A DNA stretch of 64,000 nt. It comes from a virus. Shown piece after piece: positions 45,440-54,847 of the stretch (the first letter of the stretch is position 1; the number at the start of each line of letters is the position of its first letter). The notes beneath the pieces are model-generated. The model worked only from the letters and a program-made list of their open reading frames with translations. It had not been told where the DNA came from and made no database searches. Location of the stretch: positions 124,001 through 188,000 of the IMG/VR virus record IMGVR_UViG_3300030385_002649; one strand, given 5' to 3'. The translations under genes were made by a program, and so were the position numbers.

Positions 45440-45996
45440 TATTCATCATCTTCTTGTTTATCTTCTGCAGCTTGTAGAAGTGCCTCTAATGAATCCGCAT
45501 CGAAGTTGACATTTACCGTATTGAGAATTTCACTTCCCTTAGTGGCAGATACTAGCTTGCTAAACGAGTCCATAGCCCTGATTGTTGTAGTGGCGATGTC
45601 GTTTTTAGTCTTGAGCAACTCTGGGAACTTCTCAATATAAATCGTCGGGATTTTTACATTGTTGGCCAATGTCTCAAAGAAGTGATCGATAAGGTCTTGG
45701 ACCTGAGTACGGTCGTTTCGACAATTTTCTACTACCTCTTCGAAAACGAGACGGTATTTGCCCATCATAGACTTCATGTCTAGACTAGCGTCTTCGGCAT
45801 CTGAATTTGTTAGTTTCTCAACTTTAGTTCGTTCAACCTTCATCGGAGTGATGCTCATGACATCACTCTCCTTCTTTTTAGTCTCTTTCGGATCTTCCGA
45901 TTTGGCTAAAATTCTAGGGAGTTGAGGGCCCGGGAGAGGATCTGAGTCATCCATCTCATTAAGGATCGATTGTAGCTCTTCGTCGTCTTCAGTCAA
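45439..45996 (-). CDS. Small terminase subunit, probable (T4 gp16 position)
   Basis: 185 residues from a TTG at 45996 with GGGAG eight bases upstream. Acidic N-terminus, then a helical core (residues 70-140) that could form the oligomeric ring, and an acidic tail. The stop overlaps the terminase GTG (TAGTG). Assigned from its position directly before gp17 and its size (T4 gp16 has 164); sequence identity is not obvious. Confidence 0.7.
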   Translation of the reverse strand: MTEDDEELQSILNEMDDSDPLPGPQLPRILAKSEDPKETKKKESDVMSITPMKVERTKVEKLTNSDAEDASLDMKSMMGKYRLVFEEVVENCRNDRTQVQDLIDHFFETLANNVKIPTIYIEKFPELLKTKNDIATTTIRAMDSFSKLVSATKGSEILNTVNVNFDADSLEALLQAAEDKQEDDE

Positions 45997-46954
45997 GGTT
46001 CAATCTCCCAAGGATAAGCTTATTGAACATCTCTGCCTCCTCAGGATTATTACCTACTTGTGGGACTGTAGATTCTTCGATCTTATCTGGTTGTCCTAAA
46101 ACCTGTAAAGCTTCATAGATAAGATCGAAGTCATACTTCTTTCCGCCCTTATGACTGATAAAGTTGCCTTCTAGCAACCACGCTTCAGGATCGGCACTAT
46201 ATCCTTCTCCATTAACAAGAAGCCCGTCTTTCATTGACCATCCGCCGAAACATCTGGCTTTCATAACCTTCAAGGCTTCAACCATCAGGTCTCTCCCTGG
46301 AATGCCGGAAATTTCAGAGCTTGACAAGTCATTATCCTTGATGCGCATCAAGACTTTACAAACCGAGTTCACAAATGGGTTGGCCGTGGACCCAGCCTTT
46401 TTGGCCCGTCTCTCGGCCCCTCGTTGACTGTTCAATTGGTCAATCTTGCGGTGGCTCTGGTCTTTATTATCTCCGCCCTTTTTAATCTTGCCAACTTTAC
46501 CCTTTTTACCCTTTAGTTTGTTAGCTGGATCGACGCCAACTTTGTTAGCACCTTTGGCGTACAGTTCGTTTCGGTTTTGTCGCTTAGCCTTGATTTGGGT
46601 TGATTGGTTCAGTTTTCTGGCTGGCGAATCTCCTCCGTGTCCTCTCATCTGGTTGGTGGCGAACTCGTTTAGTTCTTGTCCATCAACGTCGGGGGCGGAA
46701 GGGTCTTTTTCTCCATCGTTTTCATCAGACGGCATAATAATAAGCTTCCTAAGAGTAGCGTCATCATACTGAGCCATGATCTTGAAGGAAGGGCTATCAA
46801 TATTTGTTTTGAGGGGTACGAAAATAGCTTGATCGGCCATCGGAACGTTTTTCAACGCTTTAATGACGGACGCGTCGACAATAGCGAATTCTTTGTCGGT
46901 AAACGTTACTATTTTGGAAAAGTTTTCTGGTTCTTTATTCTTCATCGGCGTCAT
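45989..46954 (-). CDS. Hypothetical protein upstream of terminase
   Basis: 321 residues. N-terminal ~85 residues alpha/beta (FTDKEFAIVDASVIKALKNVP). The middle (120-190) is a strongly basic disordered linker (KLKGKKGKVGKIKKGGDNK). The C-terminal ~130 residues are globular, with ISGIPGRDLMVEALKVMKARCFGGW. Overlaps both neighbours (20 bp with the sigma factor, 8 bp with the small terminase). A packaging or transcription-linked role is possible; unrecognised. Confidence 0.55.
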   Translation of the reverse strand: MTPMKNKEPENFSKIVTFTDKEFAIVDASVIKALKNVPMADQAIFVPLKTNIDSPSFKIMAQYDDATLRKLIIMPSDENDGEKDPSAPDVDGQELNEFATNQMRGHGGDSPARKLNQSTQIKAKRQNRNELYAKGANKVGVDPANKLKGKKGKVGKIKKGGDNKDQSHRKIDQLNSQRGAERRAKKAGSTANPFVNSVCKVLMRIKDNDLSSSEISGIPGRDLMVEALKVMKARCFGGWSMKDGLLVNGEGYSADPEAWLLEGNFISHKGGKKYDFDLIYEALQVLGQPDKIEESTVPQVGNNPEEAEMFNKLILGRLNLD

Positions 46955-47768
46955 AGTTTGCGTGAGTTACCCTATGTTTATTTTCAGGTTTCATTAGCTC
47001 CTCGTTGATAGGAGCGTCAGTAAATTCATGCATTCTAAGTCTGATCGTTCGAATAAAGTTCGAAATTACAGTTCGTGATAAACCAGTCTTTTTAACCAAT
47101 TTGTCGATGAGGCCATCGTAAGGTCGGTCATCCTTACCAACAAGTTCTTTCAAGGCAGTTATAATCTTCAAGTGATTGACATTGAACTTACACAAATCCG
47201 ATGCTTCCTCAATAAATCTGTCGAACTTATAATTGTTAGGACTTCTCTTTAGATCTAAGTGATCCTTATAAGCGCCGCCATTCCGCTTGTCCCTAGATTC
47301 CTTCTTGATGTGGGCCAACATGACCGTCTTAGCCACTTGGCTCCACATGTTGAAAACCTTAGTGTGGCCTGGGCGATGGTCGAACTTATAAAGAGACGAC
47401 TCAATCTGACACCAAGCGATCTGATAAAGTTCTCCAAATGCAGAGCCCTCTTTACCAGTCCCTAGCATGTGGAGATTGTGCGTTCTGATTATCTGACGAA
47501 TAAGCTCCGAAGCATTCGCCATAATCCTATTCCGCAAGATGATGTCAGTACAACCGCCTTTAACGTACTCAGTTAACAAGCTTTCGACATATAAATTATC
47601 GAAGTAATGATTTTTAGGGAGATTCGGATTTACCGGGCGTTCAACGTCTTCGAACTTAATCGGGTCGACATCGAACCTTTGTTTCTTACCCTTGGTATTC
47701 TTAGTATGCTTTTTGATTACTTCGACAGGGGGTTTCTCCGCTGCCTTCTTATCTTTAGATTCTCCCAT
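46935..47768 (-). CDS. Late-transcription sigma factor, T4 gp55-like
   Basis: 277 residues (T4 gp55 has 185; the extra is a basic N-terminal tail and a longer C-terminus). Sigma70 region 2-like core: NHYFDNLYVESLLTEYV, GELYQIAWCQIESSLYKFDHRPG and VFNMWSQVAKTVMLAHIKKE, followed by a helix-turn-helix-like TGLSRTVISNFIRTIR. It would direct host RNA polymerase to TATAAATA-type late promoters for the virion genes around it. GAGG lies eight bases before the ATG. Confidence 0.85.
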   Translation of the reverse strand: MGESKDKKAAEKPPVEVIKKHTKNTKGKKQRFDVDPIKFEDVERPVNPNLPKNHYFDNLYVESLLTEYVKGGCTDIILRNRIMANASELIRQIIRTHNLHMLGTGKEGSAFGELYQIAWCQIESSLYKFDHRPGHTKVFNMWSQVAKTVMLAHIKKESRDKRNGGAYKDHLDLKRSPNNYKFDRFIEEASDLCKFNVNHLKIITALKELVGKDDRPYDGLIDKLVKKTGLSRTVISNFIRTIRLRMHEFTDAPINEELMKPENKHRVTHANYDADEE

Positions 47769-47779
47769 TGAAAAAGCCT

Positions 47780-47808
47780 CACTTGCAATATTTACTTACT
47801 TGCAATGT
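47780..47808. repeat. Short direct repeat upstream of the gp55-like gene
   Basis: On the minus strand TTGCAAGTAAGTAAATATTGCAAGTGAGG carries two TTGCAAGT copies 16 bp apart in the 42-bp space before the gp55-like gene. Could be an operator or chance. Confidence 0.3.
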
Positions 47809-47810
47809 GA

Positions 47811-49328
47811 TTACTTTCTCTTAGGGAGCCTAAACTTCGACTTAACAAGCTGTTCGCCGTCGATTGTCTGTCCGTTTACAAGGACTTTGGCCTTATAACC
47901 CATAGCGATAATACTTTTCAGTTGCTCCTTGCTATGACGATAGAGGTAATAGTTGTTAAGATGCAAAAAGAAGAATAACCTAGCAAACCCTTTATCGTTT
48001 TGTCGGACCGCTCTACCAGTCTTCTGGTTAAAATCAGAGTGCAGCTTGCCGCCACCACAGATTATCAAATTATGGACGCCGCCTTTAATATCTAGACCAC
48101 GCTTCAGAATCTTGCCACCAATAAGACATCTTAACTTCCCAGACTTGAAGTCCTCGATAGCTTCATTCCTCTTCTTTTTGGAAGTCTTACCATAAATAAA
48201 CACCGAGTCTTCAATTTTCTCAGCTAGAGCCTTGCCCAGAATCTCAACATTATTAGTGTCTACCAACACCAAGTTCCTATCATGAGGAAAAGCGTCGATA
48301 ATCTTCTTGATGGCTTTGTGATAAGTGTCGTTCTCTACGATGTGTTCTTTCTCAGCAATATCGTAAGCCATCCGGTCGCCTTTGTCGCCATCCTCTCCGA
48401 TAGCAATCATATACGGCCTGATCGGGATGATTCTACCGATTCCTTCCAAGTATTTCCTGTCTATCTCGAAGATGATAGATCCAAGGTGTTCCTTTAGGAC
48501 CAACGCCTCCACTGGTTTGGCAGGGTCGAAGCATGTTCCGCTAAAGCCATACCTATACCGACCTTTAAAGTGCTTCAAAAACAGCTTACGATAACGTTTG
48601 TCAGTTGCCTTATCACATTCGTCGACGAGCAATAACTCAGCCTTGTTCACAATCTCTTGAAAAGCTTTAGCGTTCCGGACTCTGGACTTCCACTGGTTAA
48701 AATTCTTTTTCTTAAGACTCAATGGAGGACTCGTCATCGATTGAATAGAGCCAACTACAACCATTTGTCCATTTGGCGTCTCTCCTCCGTAGAAAAGTCC
48801 CGCGCCGCCTTCTACTACATCTCTAAGCTCAAGTCGTTCCTTGATCTGTTCGATTACAATACGTTGATCCGCGATGACTACAGTAAGCATGTTGAAGTGC
48901 TTGATGATGCCAGCCGCAACTTCAGTCTTGCCGCCTCCTGTAGGGATAGAAATCATCCCTACTTCCTCACCGCAAATTGTTTTGATTGCATTAAGTTGGT
49001 GAGGTTCTAACGTGATGCCTCTCAGCATCTCTGGGTCGACCTCCTTCGCGTCCTTAATGACTTTTTCTGGAGCTTCCCGCAGATCTTCGACTTCTAATGG
49101 AATGCCATGCTTGGCGCACAACACTATGAGTTCATTCAACAAAGGTCTAGCTATACGGCTATTTTTCCTGTCGTATTTGCGAAACCAGCCGTCCCAAGAT
49201 TGCTGTTTAGTGTCAATAAACTGAATCCTAGGGTGTTTTGCAGAAAAATGGTCATTGAGAACACTGTCATAAGCCCCGATCACTTGATCAAGGTAGACCC
49301 ATTTGTTGTTTGCTATGAGAGCGCGCAA
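47811..49328 (-). CDS. SF2 DNA helicase, T4 UvsW-like
   Basis: 505 residues from a TTG at 49328 (AAAGGG about ten bases upstream). Residues 105-145 hold LEPHQLNAIKTI and Walker A SIPTGGGKT; then TVVIADQRI, VVGSIQSM, motif II LLVDECDKA, motif III FSGTC, and the second RecA lobe with LVLVDTNNVEIL, LIGGKILKRGLDI and the Arg-finger KTGRAVRQ. T4 UvsW unwinds R-loops and branched recombination DNA; the N-terminal ~100 residues here fit its accessory domain. Exact orthology is uncertain. Confidence 0.8.
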   Translation of the reverse strand: MRALIANNKWVYLDQVIGAYDSVLNDHFSAKHPRIQFIDTKQQSWDGWFRKYDRKNSRIARPLLNELIVLCAKHGIPLEVEDLREAPEKVIKDAKEVDPEMLRGITLEPHQLNAIKTICGEEVGMISIPTGGGKTEVAAGIIKHFNMLTVVIADQRIVIEQIKERLELRDVVEGGAGLFYGGETPNGQMVVVGSIQSMTSPPLSLKKKNFNQWKSRVRNAKAFQEIVNKAELLLVDECDKATDKRYRKLFLKHFKGRYRYGFSGTCFDPAKPVEALVLKEHLGSIIFEIDRKYLEGIGRIIPIRPYMIAIGEDGDKGDRMAYDIAEKEHIVENDTYHKAIKKIIDAFPHDRNLVLVDTNNVEILGKALAEKIEDSVFIYGKTSKKKRNEAIEDFKSGKLRCLIGGKILKRGLDIKGGVHNLIICGGGKLHSDFNQKTGRAVRQNDKGFARLFFFLHLNNYYLYRHSKEQLKSIIAMGYKAKVLVNGQTIDGEQLVKSKFRLPKRK

Positions 49329-49365
49329 AATTTTGATACCCTTTCACATTTCTTAAGAGCCATAT

Positions 49366-49395
49366 GTCTAAAATACTCCGCTTAAGTATTTAGAC
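49366..49395 (-). terminator. AT-rich hairpin between the 91-residue gene and the SF2 helicase
   Basis: A 10-bp stem with one bulged A (GTCTAAAATAC / GTATTTAGAC) lies immediately after the upstream stop. It lacks GC content and a U run, so it may be an mRNA-processing or weak terminator element. Confidence 0.35.
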
Positions 49396-49671
49396 CTAAT
49401 TATGAGCTATAAAGCTCTTGTCAACCTCAACACTAATGGTTCCGCCAGGACTTTCACAAGTGATGATAGGTCGTTGCTCATAAGGAGGATCTCCTATATA
49501 AGGCATCGGCCAAGTAGGAGTAACAACAGGAGGCGTTATTGCCGGAATGGCGATTTTGTTAGCCAACTTCTCTACCAAGCGCCTTAGGAAATCAATCTCA
49601 TCCTGTTGCACTTTTCTATCCGCTTTTAAGTCTTTAACTTCTTGTAAAAGATCTGATTTGGTCTTACTCAT
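49396..49671 (-). CDS. Small coiled-coil protein after ribonucleotide reductase
   Basis: 91 residues; the ATG at 49671 overlaps the reductase stop as TAATG, and AGGAAATA gives the ribosome site. N-terminal coiled coil (SDLLQEVKDLKADRKVQQDEIDFLRRLVEKLANK), then a Pro/Thr-rich stretch (AITPPVVTPTWPMP) and a short C-terminal strand. Unrecognised. Confidence 0.6.
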   Translation of the reverse strand: MSKTKSDLLQEVKDLKADRKVQQDEIDFLRRLVEKLANKIAIPAITPPVVTPTWPMPYIGDPPYEQRPIITCESPGGTISVEVDKSFIAHN

Positions 49672-51779
49672 TATTTCCTCTGTGAGAAATCTTCTTCGCA
49701 GGCTCCGCCAGCGCAAGCCACGATAGACTTGAAATTAGTGTAGTCATCAGCTTCGCTCAACTGATCCCACTGAACTTTGTTAAAGTTGGACACCAGACTG
49801 TTCCATCTTTCAACGTCAGCTTCGGTTTCTACGCGCTCCATCGGAGCTTGGTCGTAAATCTTGTCTCCCTTTTTGGGCAGGAGACTAACACCCGAAAACC
49901 AGTTGCGATTATCGAAGATGTACTTTGCCACGTCACCCCACTCGTCGTCCGCAACCTGAACGGTATTGCTAACGTTGTGAGTTAAGTTAGGGCTAGAGTC
50001 TGGTCTAGCAGTTCCTGGTAGAACCCAATTTTCATAAGTGCTTTTCACTTTTTCTAAGAACTGCAGAGCTGACAGATCGTTTTTGAAGATGGCCGTCTCT
50101 GGCACTTCAATGCAGAAGGTGATAACATCATCGTTTTCTCCCCACATTGATCTTTCTACAGCCTGAGGATTCCAAAGTTTAAAGAACTGTAGAGGCTGCT
50201 CGATTGTATTGCTTTGAATCCTGCGGAAATAGCGCTGGGCGTGGTGAGGGTGAATGCCAGAAGCTGTTTCTAGGATAACTGACGAGTTTCCAGAGGGCTT
50301 GGTGCACGTTACTCTTGCGGCTTGTTCGATTCCGAGTTTTACTGCGAACTCTTTGTTGACCTGAACAGCATATTCTGCCATTTCTCTCTGTAGCGCTGGG
50401 TTTAGCAAGACGTCAGGGTTTTCCATCCATCCAGTAATAGAAACACCGAGAAGACGTTCACGCCTAATAATGCGGCGACTCGTGTCTGTTAGATAATGAA
50501 AATAGGAGAACCCAGCTTGCAGCGTGCCAATAATCGTGGCGGCTTTCACAGCGTTCTTCCAATCCTTCTTATCCTTGATCTTCCCGCCATTGATTTCTGT
50601 TAGGTTACAAACCTGCCAACCAGTCTCCCCGGTCTCTTCATCAATTGGGTTTAGACCAATCTCAACGCAAGGATTGTGGCCGTAGTTCAGATCGTCTAGG
50701 AACACGAATCCGGGCTCGCCAAAGTTTTTGGCAGCGTCAATAATCTGTTGGAACTGCTCTTCTTTACAATCAGCCCTCAGTAGCGCTACGCTGTTATTAG
50801 ACCGAGCGCGCCAAGGCATAATGTTGAACCACGAAATGTAGACTTCTTCACCCTGGGCCGGTTCTTCTTTTTCGGCATTTTTGAGATTTACAGCTACGCC
50901 AAATTCAGTAAGCCAAGTACCGTCTTTTCTCTTGCTAGAAAGGACCTTGCCCTTAGAACAGAAAGTCTTAGACGACATCATTTCTTCATCATCAAAAGAG
51001 AAGATAGCAATTGTAGCGGAGCGTCTTATTCCTCCAGCTAACACAGCGTCTGCTGCCATCATGATTGTATCGTAAACTTGGATTGGGCGGAGTTTTGTCT
51101 GACCAGCTTCTACCGCTTCTCTCAGCAATTTCTTGATCCGCTTTAAAGCAATCCTTAGTGGTCTGGCTCCTGGCGCTCTTCCACCTGATGTTTTAAGCCA
51201 TGAGCCTTTACGTCGAATCCGGGAGAAGTCGAAAAAGACTTCCTTACCAGAAATGGGAGAGCCTTTAAAGAAAGAGTTCGTTAGAATATCTAAGGCGTCA
51301 GCCCATCCTTCAATCGTATCTCCTACTGTATAAGTGAAAACCTCTTTCTCGTCTGGGGTTTGGTGTTCGATTAATTGTGGCAGGTTGGCGATGTGTTGTT
51401 TTTGTACGCTGAATCCAACTCCGATGCCGGATAGGAGCATCCATAGTGATTCACTGAAAAACCTTTGGCGGTCTGCTAGAGTGTACGCGCAATTGTACAT
51501 TCTTGCGTCGTTTACTAGGATAGCTTCTCCACCGAATTGCATCGATCGCATCGATGGGAGGCAGATTTTTTCTCTTACTTGGCTAAAAGCCCATTCGATT
51601 TCTTCTTCTACTCCTTTAGCGGCATACCTGAAAAGGTGCATATCTTTAACACGGTCGATTGTCTCGTCCCAAGTCTCTCTGCGTTTCTTCTTGTGGTCGT
51701 ATCTTGCATACCTAGTAATGAAATTGTACTCGCTCATGTCTTGGATTTGGTTAGACTTGAGTAGTTTCATTGCGCCCAT
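49671..51779 (-). CDS. Adenosylcobalamin-dependent (class II) ribonucleotide reductase
   Basis: 702 residues, close to monomeric class II enzymes (739 in Lactobacillus leichmannii). Redox Cys97 in RMYNCAYT, thiyl-radical Cys371 with Glu373 in NPCVEIGL, partner Cys391 in WQVCNLTEING, CTKPSGNSSVIL, and the C-terminal shuttle pair Cys689/Cys694 (CAGGACEE). The FSESLWMLLSGIGVGFSVQKQHI block matches this subclass. It converts ribonucleotides to deoxyribonucleotides using host coenzyme B12, with no need for oxygen or a small subunit. Feeds phage DNA synthesis. Confidence 0.93.
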   Translation of the reverse strand: MGAMKLLKSNQIQDMSEYNFITRYARYDHKKKRRETWDETIDRVKDMHLFRYAAKGVEEEIEWAFSQVREKICLPSMRSMQFGGEAILVNDARMYNCAYTLADRQRFFSESLWMLLSGIGVGFSVQKQHIANLPQLIEHQTPDEKEVFTYTVGDTIEGWADALDILTNSFFKGSPISGKEVFFDFSRIRRKGSWLKTSGGRAPGARPLRIALKRIKKLLREAVEAGQTKLRPIQVYDTIMMAADAVLAGGIRRSATIAIFSFDDEEMMSSKTFCSKGKVLSSKRKDGTWLTEFGVAVNLKNAEKEEPAQGEEVYISWFNIMPWRARSNNSVALLRADCKEEQFQQIIDAAKNFGEPGFVFLDDLNYGHNPCVEIGLNPIDEETGETGWQVCNLTEINGGKIKDKKDWKNAVKAATIIGTLQAGFSYFHYLTDTSRRIIRRERLLGVSITGWMENPDVLLNPALQREMAEYAVQVNKEFAVKLGIEQAARVTCTKPSGNSSVILETASGIHPHHAQRYFRRIQSNTIEQPLQFFKLWNPQAVERSMWGENDDVITFCIEVPETAIFKNDLSALQFLEKVKSTYENWVLPGTARPDSSPNLTHNVSNTVQVADDEWGDVAKYIFDNRNWFSGVSLLPKKGDKIYDQAPMERVETEADVERWNSLVSNFNKVQWDQLSEADDYTNFKSIVACAGGACEEDFSQRK

Positions 51780-51782
51780 ACT

Positions 51783-52454
51783 TTATTTCCTTAATGTCTT
51801 TAGCATTCTTAAGTTATTGCCCATAATCTCTTTAGCGACGGGTGCTATGTCAGGATCCATGAGAACATGAGTGCAAATCCTGAGAAGTTCGAAGTTAGTT
51901 GGTAGATCAGACCTGAATTCGGGTGGTATTCTATTAATGGCTTTGATGCAGGGCGCGCTCAAAGCCATGTATACCTCAGTTATGTAGTCTAGATTGTACC
52001 AATATACGACGTTGGGTATTCCGTTTAACTCGTTTGGGTTTTTAAGAATGTGAATAGAGATATCTTTGCCGCCTACCTGGTCTAGTAAAAACTGATGACA
52101 AGATCGTATTTCTCTAATTACAGAAGATTCATCGTTCATCATGTTGACAATGCTATGATGGCAGATATCTGCAATATTCGAAAGAGAAAGGATCTGAGTG
52201 CCTTTATTTAACAAGTCCTCGCGTTTAGCGTAGGCGACCATGTCATATACTAAAGCTTTCATGACTTTATCGTCAATCTCTAACTCGTTGGTGCAACGAG
52301 TGACAAAAGCTTTAGTCCATCTGAATTGATAAGTCTTTGTCGGATCTGAACATCTTGGAAAATTAGTCTTCCTACCAGCAATTTTCATCGCGGCTTGAAA
52401 CCATTCATAGACAGTAAATACCTGAGAGTCGGCGATTTCAAGTTTATCAGACAT
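51783..52454 (-). CDS. Hypothetical protein
   Basis: 223 residues, helical, mixed charge, Cys-containing (about nine). The N-terminus DSQVFTVYEWFQAAMKIAGRKTNFPRC is distinctive but not recognised. It precedes the reductase by three bases in the same operon and diverges from the gene at 52478. A replication-accessory role is only a guess from context. Confidence 0.55.
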   Translation of the reverse strand: MSDKLEIADSQVFTVYEWFQAAMKIAGRKTNFPRCSDPTKTYQFRWTKAFVTRCTNELEIDDKVMKALVYDMVAYAKREDLLNKGTQILSLSNIADICHHSIVNMMNDESSVIREIRSCHQFLLDQVGGKDISIHILKNPNELNGIPNVVYWYNLDYITEVYMALSAPCIKAINRIPPEFRSDLPTNFELLRICTHVLMDPDIAPVAKEIMGNNLRMLKTLRK

Positions 52455-52477
52455 GCCCGCTCACATACTGAGGAAAA

Positions 52478-52783
52478 ATGAGTTTAACTGCTGAGCCTAT
52501 GATCAATGAAGAAGAAGTTGTCGAGCCTAAAGACCGCGATGTCGAGTTGGTAGATGATTTCGAAGACGAGTCAGGCAACGTCCAACTAAGCCTAGAAGAC
52601 TTGACTGGCATGATGTTAAGTCACCCTTCTGTAAAACAAGCTATGGTCATCCTGATTTCCGATGACCACGACGTAGTAGAGTTTAAGGGACACTTCTATG
52701 ACAATGCTGCCCTTTTGTCAGGGATTATGAAAGACTACAAAGCCAAGATCTACTCAGAAATCTTCTCAGACAGAGAAGACTAA
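52478..52783 (+). CDS. Small acidic hypothetical protein
   Basis: 101 residues with GAGGAAAA before the ATG. Very acidic N-terminus (NEEEVVEPKDRDVELVDDFEDE) then an alpha/beta segment (LTGMMLSHPSVKQAMVILI; AALLSGIMKDYKAKIYSEI). Lone plus-strand gene between minus-strand modules; its stop overlaps the gp6-like gene. Unrecognised. Confidence 0.6.
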   Translation: MSLTAEPMINEEEVVEPKDRDVELVDDFEDESGNVQLSLEDLTGMMLSHPSVKQAMVILISDDHDVVEFKGHFYDNAALLSGIMKDYKAKIYSEIFSDRED

Positions 52784-54420
52784 GTCTTAGGCTTATCGCC
52801 GTAGATTTTAATCTGCAGGTCACCCAAAGTAATCAGTTCGTCGAAACCAACCTGATTGTCAGGAGCGGTTATAGAGCCTTCGCTAGATTGAAGGATGTCG
52901 TCCACTGGTTCCTTGATATTGATATACTTAACGCCATCTAGCGACTGCAACAAATCGTTGAGTTGCGACAAGTATAATGGCTGGCCAAGATCGAAACTGG
53001 ACTGGCTAAAGAACTCATCGACAGCCACGTTCACTCGGTCTCTAATCAACGATGGATCATAGCTGCGATCAACAATCACATTAGCTTTAAATGTGATAGG
53101 CTTGATCGCAGCGTCCACAACTCTAACTTCATCAGTCAGAACATTAATATCTTCCAAAGAAGACTGCAGGGCTTGCTTGAGACCAAGGCTTGACAGCACT
53201 GGGATGTCATCCGGCCCAGCGGCCAAAATGTGAGTAAACACAATATTAGCATTTAGGGATGTCTTGACAGTCGCCACCGATTTTAGGACGCTACCAAACA
53301 CTGGGTGAGAGAATTCTCTCGAAAGAATAGCATAGTCTTCACCACTAGTCGCGGACCCTAGAGTTGCTGATTCTTTAGGCGCTCTAACCTTAGCTTCTTG
53401 AATTGTTTCCTTGTTGGTTCCGCCGTTAGAAGCGGACGGATTTCTAAACAAGACCTCCACAGCCGCCGAAGCTGGAGCCTCAGGGGTGATCGGCCTAGTC
53501 TCGTTGATGGTCTTTGGAGAGATCCGTCCTCTGACGCCGCCCCCGAACCTATAATTGAGATTTCCAATTTGTCCGGCTAGCAACGCTTTCCCGGCTTTAT
53601 CGTCTCCGAATCTGACAGTCATCCTGTCTTCTGAGAATCTTACTTCGAAGACCTCATCATTAGGACCTGATTTCTCAAGAGTGTCGACTTTTTTCCATCT
53701 AGTGGTCTGAGCACCAGTTTGGACGTCGAGAGTGATTGGGTCACTGAGGATGGTCGTACCGAGCACTTCTACTGACTGATTTGGCCCTCCTGCCGATTCG
53801 AACACGAATGGCGTGGCAAATTGGCCTTCGATGCCAAACCCGATGATCCCTCGTGATCCCGGAAATATCGAAATCGGGCTAGTAAAGTCATTGGGCGCTC
53901 TGAACAGCTCGTAGATCAGAGGGTTGCCGTCTGCGCCGAGGATATTAAACCTTACGCCAGACGGGATGTTTACTGTGGTAGCGACTTCCGAGCCTAGAGA
54001 CACTTCAATATCAACGACAGCTGGAGTCTGCCTTTGGAATTCGTTGTTGATAAGTTCTAGGTGTTGACTGACTGCTGTTTCTGTTTGTGCGGTTGGCAAG
54101 AACGCCTCATCCGCTATAATATCGCTTCTTTGGGACAACAAGTCGGCCAGATAACTAACAAGTTCAACGAGCATGATGACGCCGTTGCTGCTAATAAAAT
54201 CGTTGAATAATTCTGGGAAGTAAGTTCTGATATATTCAATTAACGCTCGACGCATCTCTTCGAACTCTAGAGCGCTAAAATCGATTCTTCTAAGGTTAGG
54301 CGGATCTAGAACAACGCCGAACTCGTCTGGATCAATTGGAAGATTGAAGAACGTGTTGACAGGCGCTGTGTTCCCACTTGGAACTCTTACAGTTTCTTGT
54401 GTAGTAATGCTGCTAGCCAT
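52780..54420 (-). CDS. Baseplate wedge protein, gp6/Baseplate-J-like
   Basis: 546 residues from the ATG at 54420 with AGGAG six bases upstream (a TTG lies two codons earlier). IDFSALEFEEMRRALIEYIRTYFPELFNDF and VSYLADLLSQRSDIIADEAFLPTAQ are typical of gp6 N-termini; the middle has RFGDDKAGKALLAGQ and the C-terminal NGGTNKETIQEAKVRAPKES is the Baseplate J segment. It forms the inner ring of the baseplate wedge. It directly follows gp25, as in T4-like phages. Confidence 0.88.
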   Translation of the reverse strand: MASSITTQETVRVPSGNTAPVNTFFNLPIDPDEFGVVLDPPNLRRIDFSALEFEEMRRALIEYIRTYFPELFNDFISSNGVIMLVELVSYLADLLSQRSDIIADEAFLPTAQTETAVSQHLELINNEFQRQTPAVVDIEVSLGSEVATTVNIPSGVRFNILGADGNPLIYELFRAPNDFTSPISIFPGSRGIIGFGIEGQFATPFVFESAGGPNQSVEVLGTTILSDPITLDVQTGAQTTRWKKVDTLEKSGPNDEVFEVRFSEDRMTVRFGDDKAGKALLAGQIGNLNYRFGGGVRGRISPKTINETRPITPEAPASAAVEVLFRNPSASNGGTNKETIQEAKVRAPKESATLGSATSGEDYAILSREFSHPVFGSVLKSVATVKTSLNANIVFTHILAAGPDDIPVLSSLGLKQALQSSLEDINVLTDEVRVVDAAIKPITFKANVIVDRSYDPSLIRDRVNVAVDEFFSQSSFDLGQPLYLSQLNDLLQSLDGVKYINIKEPVDDILQSSEGSITAPDNQVGFDELITLGDLQIKIYGDKPKT

Positions 54421-54847
54421 TATCAACTCCTAATGATCTAATTGGTGTAGAACCAAAGTTTCCCTTCGGAGCCACAAATTCAGCTTCAATCGGGAACACA
54501 GTTCGATTTGGGTCGCTCCTAAGATAAACTAGGACAGTAACTGTCATGTTGTTAGAGTCTGGATTAGAGTTAATGATGACATCCCTTACCCCTACTCTAG
54601 ACTCACTGGTCTCTATTGCTTGAAAGACCTGATTTCTCAAGTTTCCCGCCGTGAAACTATCATCCGGCTCGAACGGAGTGGTCCGAATGGGCGTGCCAAA
54701 GTTTGGACGCATCACTCTTTCCTTTAACCCAGTCAATAAAAGCTGCAAAATATCGTTCTTTATCAGTCTAATATCCGTCTGGGGAGGCAGAACTTCCGAT
54801 TCTGTAAGAAAAGGTGGGTTGAACCCGAACCATTGTGTAATTCTCAT
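54413..54847 (-). CDS. Baseplate wedge protein, gp25-like
   Basis: 144 residues (T4 gp25 has 132). IRLIKNDILQLLLTGLKERVMRPNFGTPI is the hallmark of the gp25/GpW family, with RNQVFQAIETSESRVGVRDVIIN and a final beta segment. In contractile tails it links sheath to the gp6 wedge. The start overlaps the upstream stop (ATGA) and the end overlaps gp6 by 8 bp. Confidence 0.9.
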   Translation of the reverse strand: MRITQWFGFNPPFLTESEVLPPQTDIRLIKNDILQLLLTGLKERVMRPNFGTPIRTTPFEPDDSFTAGNLRNQVFQAIETSESRVGVRDVIINSNPDSNNMTVTVLVYLRSDPNRTVFPIEAEFVAPKGNFGSTPIRSLGVDNG

